Source of the DNA: Cliona cf. orientalis
Lineage: Eukaryota; Porifera; Demospongiae; Clionaida; Clionaidae
DNA length: 64,000 nucleotides
Assembly (NCBI GenBank): GCA_963930775.1
Contig: OZ005693.1
Coordinates: 8,802,006-8,866,005, forward strand
Direction of reading: 5' to 3'
The notes beneath the pieces are model-generated. The model was not told the origin of the DNA, did not search any database, and saw only the letters and a list, made by a program, of their open reading frames with translations. Of this stretch, positions 56,370 through 64,000 are shown one piece after another. The position numbers and the translations under genes were made by a program. Position 1 is the stretch's first letter, and every line of letters begins with the position of its first letter.

Positions 56370-59300
56370 ATGAGGACATTTTATCATCTAATCATTATTC
56401 TATTACTATTAGGTCAGTATTGATATATAGGCTAAAGTTGCATAGTCGTTACAAGGTTGCTATGAGTAGTGTACTAGTACAGTGGTCACAGCATTCCCAT
56501 ACAAGATATGCAACCCCAGCAGACGATCAAGATCATTCATTACTATAGCAGACACTATACTTACCTCACCTAGAGCTGCATGAATATCTAATTCAATTAA
56601 TGAATATGCATAAATGTTGTGGGGGGGGGGGGGTGATGAGACTGTACATGTCAGCGATAGCTACTGCTTGACTCCCAGTAAACACTGGCCGGGGTCAATA
56701 AAATAGCAGTGTTTATACATACAGATGTGTGCAATTTACATGTGGGCCGAAATTGTGAGCTATATTTAGCGAATGAGGCTACTAAGCCGCTTAAAGGCCT
56801 TGTTCACTGAAATTTGAGCGAAAGTTAGATCAAGTATATAATGGTGTTAAGGGGAGGGAGGATGGGGATCTGAACTTAACATTATATATATGATATTAAG
56901 CATATTTAATTTGTGCGATTTGGAGATGATGCTATTCTGATGCAGGTTTATTTCATCCTTGTCAGTCAGTCTGCACCTTCTCAACCTGTTCTTCATGTCC
57001 TTGTTTTGGTGATTCTTCTGAATCTATCTCCCTCTCTGAAGATTCCACCATTGGATCGAGTGTTTTCACCTTTGCACAAATCAATCCCTCCGGAGCCAGC
57101 TTAAGTCTCATGTACTCCATAAGAACTAATCCCCCACCTGATGAGTTCCAAATTGACTCTAGAACTGGTGAACTTACTGTGGCACAAGAGCTGGATTATG
57201 AAACCACGCAACGCTATACGTTTAGAGTAGGAGTTGAGAACACAGATGGCCGAGACACTATTGAGGTGAACATTGAACTGACAAATGTTGACGATAATCC
57301 CACAGTGTGTGCGGAGAGCATTGTAGTCCTTTCAGTTATCGAAGAGCAATCGGTATCAGATTTAGAGCTGCCAGGATGCACTGACAATGATGTCCCCTCT
57401 AGCCCCTCCTTTGATTATTCTATAATTACTGGGAACGAGACAGGTCTCTTTGTTGTTAACGGTGGTAACATATCACTTTTACGTCCCCTGGATTACGAAG
57501 TCCAAACTCTCCATGATCTATCAATCAGTGTCGTCCAATCTGGAGGCACCCTGAACTTTAATATGACAGTCATTATCAAGGTTGTACCAGTTAATGAATA
57601 CACTCCACAGTTTGCAAGCTCAACCATTTACCTCTCTGTTTCTGAATCTGCCAACATCACTTCAACTATTGGACAGATTGCAGCAACTGACAATGATGTG
57701 GGCAATGATGGAACGATTATCTACTCCATCCTATCTCAGTCTTCAAATGAAATCATCATACATCCGAACACTGGTGAAGTGATTGTTGCACGGACACTAG
57801 ACTACGAAACAGTACAGTCGTATAGTCTCACCGTTGTTGCTAGGGATAGCCCGACTGGCAGCAATCTCCCACAATCCTCAACTGCACAAGTGCAGATTTC
57901 AATTCAAGATGCGAACGACAATAGACCATTCTTTACTTCGTATGTCTACTATGTGGGAGTCAGTGAGCAGAATGGAGTCGATTATGAGGTTGCACATGTG
58001 CAGTGTAATGACAGTGACGCAAGCCTTAATGGAGAGGTAACCTACTCGATTGTGGCGGGAAATCAAGAGGGAAAGTTTCAAGTAAATGCTACCTCGGGAC
58101 AAGTTGCTTTAGCCGCTACTCTCGACTATGACAACAATAATACACAGTTCTACAACCTCACTATCGAGTGTCGAGAGGTCCAACCACCACAAGGCGTGGC
58201 ACAAACTTCACTTCTTGTGAGTGTCGAAAGCTTCAATGAGTTTCGTCCAGATCCTGGAGCAGACTATAGGGCCAGCGTGCCTGAGGACACATCCCCTGGC
58301 ACGCCAATCTTACAAGTGATGGGGAGAGATCGAGACAGTGGACTAGCTGGAAAGCTTACTTATTCTATCAATGATGGTACACCGTATTGTCCAGAGAGAA
58401 TTGTCTACATTGATCAAGTGACTGGGGTCATCTATCTGAATGCTCCGTTAGACTATGAAAGTGGACTTACACTGATATACTGCACCATTCTTGCACAGGA
58501 TTCAGAACAACCAGTGCATTCAAATATTGCCGATTTGCGTTACCTAGAAGTGACCAATGTTAACGACGTGGCACCCGTATGTGACCCACCAATGTTCAAT
58601 GCATCGATCCAAGAGAATAGTGCAGTTGGTACTGAAGTGTTGACACTATTGTGCAGCGATGCTGATTCTTTAATATTGAACTACTTCATTCTTGATGCTC
58701 TTGTTCCATTTCAAATCTCCTCCAGTGGCTCTCTCACTGTAAACGACAGTCTTGACTATGAGACAAACACCTTTCATAGGATACCAATCGAAGTTAGCGA
58801 CGGAGAATTTTCCTTCAATACCACCGTTTTCGTCAACATTTTGGGCATTAACGAACACCCACCGGCCTTTGCTCAGGCCATGTACATCTGTAGTGTGAAT
58901 GAGAACGAAGCCATTGGCTCATTGGTGTGTACAGTTTCTGCCAGCGATTATGATAGTGGGTCAGATGGTACAGTTTACTACCAAATCTCGACAGGTACTC
59001 CGAGGAACTCGTTTATAGTTGATCAAGGAACTGGACAGATTTATTTAGCAGCGAGCATTGATTATGAAAGTGAACAAAGCTTCAGTTTCACAATAGAAGC
59101 GTATGACCTTGGAGAACCTTCCCTTACTGCTAGTGCATCCGTCACAATTAGCGCAGTGGATTTGAACGATAATCATCCTCACATGGAAAGCTTTGCTTTC
59201 TTTGATGTTTCAGAGACTGCAGCACTGGGTGAGAGAATTGCTACCCTAAATTGTACTGACGTTGATTCTGGACTTAATGGTCAGCTTACCTATCAACTGA

Positions 59301-62300
59301 ATAGTATCGTCAAAGTTGGTATGGATGGGTCAGAAACTCTAGTAACTAGTAATCCTTTCACTCTGGACTCTAGTACTGGGGATCTTACTGTGAATACCAA
59401 CCTGGACTATGAAACTGATCAGCTCTACAGATTCTCAGTAGGCTGCAGGGACAATGGCACCCCCTCACTGGTTACATTTAGCACTGTAGCTATCTCGGTC
59501 CAGCCAGAGAATGAATATACCCCCTCCTTCAGCCAGTCAACTTACTTTGTAGATGTAAGTGAAAGTTCTGCAATAGGAAGCTCCATTTCGATGGTCTCAG
59601 CTTCTGATAGCGATGCTGGTGTACAAGGAGATATCTTCTATTTGATCGAAATCTCTGATAGCCTACCATTTGCTGTTAATCCACACACTGGGGTTATTAG
59701 TTTAGTAGCGTCCCTGGACTGTCTTCAAAACCTTACCTACACATTGATCGTGATCGCTCGTGATGGAGGGAGCCCTCCCCTGCAATCTCAAGCAAGTGTA
59801 GATGTGAATATCATCAATTGCCATTTGGGTAGCTTGGTCCCACAGGAAAGCATCTATGTCGGATCAGTTGAAGAGAATTCACCAAGTGGAACTGCAGTTC
59901 TGACTGTGGCTTGCAATAGCACAAGAAATTCACTGTCGTCGTCTTACTCACCAAAGTACAGGATATCGGACAGTCATTCAAGTGTCTTTCAGGTTGATGA
60001 AGATTCCGGTTTAGTTAGTGTTTCTATTCCACCAGACTTTGAAGCTGAGGAGTCTCACCTACTAACTCTGCAGTGCTTTGACGAGAACCACCCACAAATC
60101 AGTGCTGACATTCATACCTACATATCCATCTATCCAATTAATGAGCACGCCCCTGAGTTTAACGAAGATCCTTCTAGATTCAGTATTGCAGAAGGTACAC
60201 CTCTTGGATCCATCATTTTTGCTATTGTGGCAACAGATTTGGATAGTGGCAGAGATGGCCAGATAACGTATTCCATTGGCAGAAATGATTCAGATCACTT
60301 CTTCATTGATCCTCATAGTGGTGAAGTATACCTTGTTGAGTCACTTGATCGTGAAAGTCAAGATGAACTCACAATAACTGTAAGCGCTCATGACAATCCT
60401 GAAGATATCAATTCTCGTAGAATGTCAGTTTCAACTATCAATATTCAAGTGACAGATTCTAATGATCATTGGCCACAGTGCAGCCGAATGGTATATCATT
60501 TGATAGTGTCGCCTCAAACTCAACCTGGTAGCACCATTTTGAACGATTTAGGATGCTCAGATGTTGATCTAGGATCAAATGGAGAGCTCGAATACACACT
60601 TGGGGATAATGAATTGCTTGCGATCGATAGAAACGAAGGAAGATTAACATTGATGAAAACATTGGAATCTACGTCCTACCATGTTCCAATTACAGTTCAG
60701 GACAGGGGCACCCCCTCATTTTCGATCTCGGTTCTAATTGTGATTGATGTGCAAGAACCTCCTCACTCGATGAGCTTGTCAATCAGTGGTAGTGATTATA
60801 GCACTCTGCTAGAATCTGAGGGGCTCAACAATGCTGTCACTATTACTTTACATGACATCTCCCTTATTCTAGTAAGTACATGACAATACCATGCATCGTA
60901 TACCACAACGATTTAATTGCATGCACATGCATACAAACACACACACACAACTTCCTGTGCTATTTTAATTCTCTTTATCCTACAGTGGGACTCAACAGAA
61001 GCTCTCGTTGACTTTCAGAAAGTTGTTGCTGATATTGTGACTAAGTACTGTGCCATTCTACCCGAGGCTTGTTCTCTCATCACTGGATGCGCTCAGTTTT
61101 ATGGGTAAGAGTTTAGTTAACATGTATAATCACATCAAGCTACACTATAGTAACTTCGATGATAATATTAATACTGTAGTGTCCTGGGTAAGTGCCCATG
61201 GGTGCTTAATTACTCAGGATATAGTTTCCACACATTTATATAGAAGCTACTACATTGATCACTTGAAATGAGATACATGGGCCCTTGCCCGGGACACTAT
61301 TGTAATATATTATTATGCTGATTGGCTTGGGGGGGGGGGGGTGGAGAAGTACAATAAGGAGAGGGGGACTGTGGAGGTACAAAAGTGGAGCATAAGACTG
61401 TAGGGGCTGATCACACAATACATCACACTTACCCCCCCCCCCCCCCCCCCCCCCCATACCCAAAATATTTTAATGTGCTAGTCTGGTGAGCTATAGTCCC
61501 TCCTCTCTTCTTGCGCGCACTGAATATATTTCCCTTACATCACAGGACTAGGAATCGGAGGAGTATTGAGAATAACTATGCCAACTTCCCCCAAGCCAAC
61601 ATTATGGTGATCTCCAATGACACTAGAGAGATCCCATCATCAGCTAGCAGTGGAGCAGGGGGCACAATAGCACTAGAGATACGATTCTACGTCATCTTGC
61701 CAAGCAATGCGGAAAGAGCGCCCTACAGAGAAACTGATTATGTAGTACCGAGGGCTACTCTTTCAGAGATTATCAGTCAGGACAAAGAAGTGATTGAAGC
61801 ATTTGTGAGGAACAGCTTGTCCCCACCGCTCACTCCAAAAGCAGTGCACCACGTGGACGGGTGGCAAGTCACGGGGATATCATTTTCTGTTCTCTTCTCT
61901 GTCATCGTTGTTGCACTGATTCTGGTCGGTGTGAGAAAATTTGCTATCAGCATCAAGCAAAAGTAAGTATCACTTAATTACTTAACAAACAAGGCATTTT
62001 TCATAGTCTTAATTGGGATAAAGCATTACCGTAATACGGTATCCTTTCCAATTTTTTTATAGCCTGGGAATTTAATGAATGGGCCTTAACTTGGGGGATC
62101 GGAGCCAGGAAGCAAATAAAAAACTGACTATATTGTTCTTATTTATACTTCTAGGACAAGTAATCGTGTAGTGCCAATCAAGAAAAGCCACAGCAAGAGA
62201 GAAAAGACAATAGCAAATGGTGAATGGAATTCCAAACGATCAGCTTCCACTCAGCCAAACATGAGCAGAACAAGAATTCAAATGCCGGAAAGGAAGACTC

Positions 62301-62701
62301 AACCCACAAGAGTACCAACTAGACCAAAAGTAATGAATACCAGCTTTACAAGCAATGGAGGTAGCAGAAGAAAAAGAGAGCAACCAACTGCAAACTGCCG
62401 CTCACCTTGGCATCGTCTAGGAGCAAAAGAGAGTCCACCTTCAGATGATGTTAGTCCTCAACCTACGGAAATATCATCCACTCTGTCTCGAAGTTCTTCA
62501 TTGGACCACGACCGGGCGTCCATGGAGAATAATGCCAGCAGTAGGGGCAGGCACTCCACAAGTAGCGATCTCGACAGTTCTATGCCGTCAAATCTCAGTG
62601 GGAGTCTGAGAGACTCGGGGGATCGTCCGGGGTCTGAGGATTATTTGGATAACTTTCCTTATGCACCTCCAAACAGAAAACCAATACCCAATTTATCATG
62701 A
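56370..62701 (+). CDS. Large single-pass cadherin
   Basis: Five exons join in phase to 1683 codons: 56370-56412, 56946-60871, 60986-61104, 61546-61962, 62155-62701. Exon 1 encodes the signal peptide (MRTFYHLIIILLLL). Giant exon 2 holds about twelve cadherin repeats, seen from repeated linker motifs (NVDDNP, DANDNRP, NVNDVAP, DLNDNHP, DSNDHWP, NEYTP/NEHPP variants) and LDYE motifs. Several linkers lack the full DxNDN calcium motif (NINCHLG, QEPPHS). A non-cadherin membrane-proximal region (exons 3-4) has Cys pairs and an RNRRSIEN basic site. One TM segment (GISFSVLFSVIVVALILVGV) and a tail of about 190 residues follow. The tail is Ser/Pro/Arg-rich and shows no clear catenin-binding motif. A role in calcium-dependent adhesion or recognition at the cell surface is known for the superfamily; the partner is unknown. 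No EGF or laminin G domain was seen, unlike Fat or classic invertebrate cadherins. Confidence 0.88.
61177..61302. mobile_element. 126-bp TIR element in cadherin intron 3
   Basis: tagtgtcctgggtaagtgcc at the left and its inverse (ggcccttgcccgggacacta) at the right. Non-coding. A related sequence lies at 47385-47545. Confidence 0.75.
61329..61457. repeat. G-run and C-run pair in cadherin intron 3
   Basis: A run of about 13 G at 61329-61342 and about 22 C at 61434-61455, able to pair in single strand. Similar homopolymer runs occur at 12451, 38197, 55690 and 56620. Confidence 0.8.
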
Positions 62702-62967
62702 ATGCAAGATGCATGGTTAGTAATACCTAAATAGATATACTCCTCTTTGTGTTAAATTCATGATCTCATTATGTTGCAGTGATGAGTTAAGGTCATTATG
62801 CGCATGCGCATCACAAAAATCACGTGTATGGCACCACCCACGCATGCCTAGCTAGCTATATTATAGTGCATGGTCGACAGTGCAGTACGTGCACAAACCT
62901 CGAGATCTCCAGCCATAGCCTAGCTACGTGCTACACATCCTACACTCATTGCTGACCAACGCTAAAA
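62702..62967. promoter_or_regulatory. Probable cathepsin C promoter region
   Basis: tgcgcatgcgca at about 62800-62810 matches the palindromic NRF1 consensus. TCACGTG at 62820-62826, about 145 nt before the ATG, matches the core of the CLEAR/E-box motif used by TFEB-type factors on lysosomal genes. Both readings are motif matches only; gcatgcgc also occurs in local repeats. Confidence 0.4.
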
Positions 62968-64000
62968 ATGTTTACGATCGTTCTCCTGGCTGTCCTCGCT
63001 CCCTCGGTACTCGCAGACACTCCCGCCAACTGTACCTATGAGGAGATCAGTGGCAAGTGGTCGTTCCACATCGGCCCTAAAGGCGGCGATAACACTATCG
63101 ACTGCTCGAGCTTTTCTGTGCAAACGGAGTACACCGTACAGCTCTCCTTCCCAGATGTAGCCGTGGACGAATCCGGCAACAAAGGCTTCTGGACCCTCAT
63201 CTACAACCAGGGGTTCGAGGTGGTGATTGCGAATCAGAAATTTTTCGCGTTCTCTAACTACTCCATGATTACCAAGACTACTGCAGTAAGTCACTGCGAT
63301 TCTACTAAGAATGGTTGGTCCCACGATATTTCGGGCAAAAATTGGGCATGCTATTATGGAGTTAAGGTACCAGATAACAACAAACTTGGTGCTACTAGCA
63401 AGATCGTCAACTTTCCTTCTATCGACCTCGAGCACAAATTTGTCAAAAATTTAGATTTCATCGAACAGATCAACAACAGCACGAAGCTATGGCAAGCAAC
63501 TCATTATCCAGAACTGGAGGGCATGACCCTGAGGGAGAGACTCCAGAGGGCTGGTGGGGTGCCGAAATACGGACGATTCCCCTTCCCCCCTACGGCCCCC
63601 GCCAGTCGCGAGGTGCAGCTCAAAGCGAGCCAGCTACCAAGGAAATTCGATTGGAGGGAAGTAGATGGCAAGAACTACGTGTCGCCGGTTCGCAACCAAG
63701 GGGGCTGCGGTAGTTGCTATGCCTTTTCCTCTATGGGAATGCTAGAGGCCCGCTATCGACTGATGACCAAAAATACGAAGCAACCTGTGTTCTCCCCTCA
63801 AGACGTAGTGAGCTGCTCTGAGTACGCCCAAGGTTGTGAAGGGGGTTTCCCGTACCTCATCGCTGGCAAATACGCCCAAGATTTCGGGGTCGTGGAGGAG
63901 ACGTGTTACCCGTACAGAGGTCACGACTCGACTTGCCAAGAAGGGGACAACTGCCTTCGCTATCACAGCACCAACTACTACTACGTTGGCGGGTACTACG
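62968..64000 (+). CDS. Cathepsin C (dipeptidyl peptidase 1), 5' part
   Basis: An open frame from ATG 62968 runs off the window (344 codons so far, no stop). A signal peptide (MFTIVLLAVLAPSVLA) is followed by DTPANCTYEEISGKW, the conserved start of the cathepsin C exclusion domain, with IYNQGFEVVIANQKFFAFS and GRNWAC-like GKNWACYYG. After the propeptide, LPRKFDWREVDGKNYVSPV begins the papain-fold C1 domain; NQGGCGSCYAFS places the catalytic Cys at residue 250, followed by CEGGFPYLIAGKYA. His and Asn of the triad lie outside the window. The enzyme removes N-terminal dipeptides in lysosomes and activates other proteases (known for vertebrates). No intron so far, unlike the vertebrate gene, and GC content is higher than in neighbours. 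It could be a retrogene, but the frame is intact. Confidence 0.92.
   Translation, partial: MFTIVLLAVLAPSVLADTPANCTYEEISGKWSFHIGPKGGDNTIDCSSFSVQTEYTVQLSFPDVAVDESGNKGFWTLIYNQGFEVVIANQKFFAFSNYSMITKTTAVSHCDSTKNGWSHDISGKNWACYYGVKVPDNNKLGATSKIVNFPSIDLEHKFVKNLDFIEQINNSTKLWQATHYPELEGMTLRERLQRAGGVPKYGRFPFPPTAPASREVQLKASQLPRKFDWREVDGKNYVSPVRNQGGCGSCYAFSSMGMLEARYRLMTKNTKQPVFSPQDVVSCSEYAQGCEGGFPYLIAGKYAQDFGVVEETCYPYRGHDSTCQEGDNCLRYHSTNYYYVGGYY

Overview
This window looks like a metazoan genome, most probably a demosponge (Amphimedon-like). The genes have short GT-AG introns, the non-coding DNA is AT-rich with many tagctagc and acatgtac runs, and small terminal-inverted-repeat (TIR) elements are dense. 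The gene content also fits: a KDM7/PHF8-type histone demethylase, a large cadherin, cathepsin C, a kinase-coiled-coil-kelch fusion and families of young tandem genes. The species call is inference; the gene calls come from the sequence.

Layout. Positions 1-8600 are repeats: foldback elements, MITE-like TIR elements, a 2.3 kb TIR element holding a dead LINE, and tandem duplications. Positions 8.6-52.8 kb are one connected structure built around a KDM7-like gene on the minus strand. I can join that gene as 18 coding exons (52812 down to 38916, 751 codons, every splice phase matching). Two unrelated plus-strand genes sit inside its introns: a multi-pass membrane protein (39997-41505) and a small secreted beta-trefoil, fascin-like protein (44179-44918). 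The 3' part of the demethylase gene together with these nested genes has been tandemly duplicated to the left. Unit C is the native gene (about 38.6 kb rightward), unit B is about 29.0-38.4 kb, unit A about 16.8-29.0 kb, and a partial unit 0 lies at about 8.6-12.7 kb. The extra units carry orphan copies of demethylase exons 9-18, mostly broken. The membrane-protein gene is intact in all three complete units. The fascin-like genes occur in seven copies: four intact, two broken and one an exon relic. Two of the three B/A and C/B junction sides share a breakpoint inside demethylase exon 9.

Between unit 0 and unit A lies a kinase-coiled-coil-kelch gene (13805-16717). It has a premature stop in the activation segment and a later frameshift, so it is probably a pseudogene.

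To the right of the demethylase come a dead LINE 3' end (about 52.99-53.69 kb), a 236 bp TIR element, an unrecognised single-exon gene on the minus strand (54136-55305), a five-exon cadherin (56370-62701, 1683 codons) and the 5' part of an intronless cathepsin C gene that runs off the window (62968-64000).

Working together: nothing suggests co-transcription. The shared theme of the central 44 kb is genomic. Nested secreted and membrane genes have multiplied by tandem duplication and carried pieces of their host chromatin gene with them.
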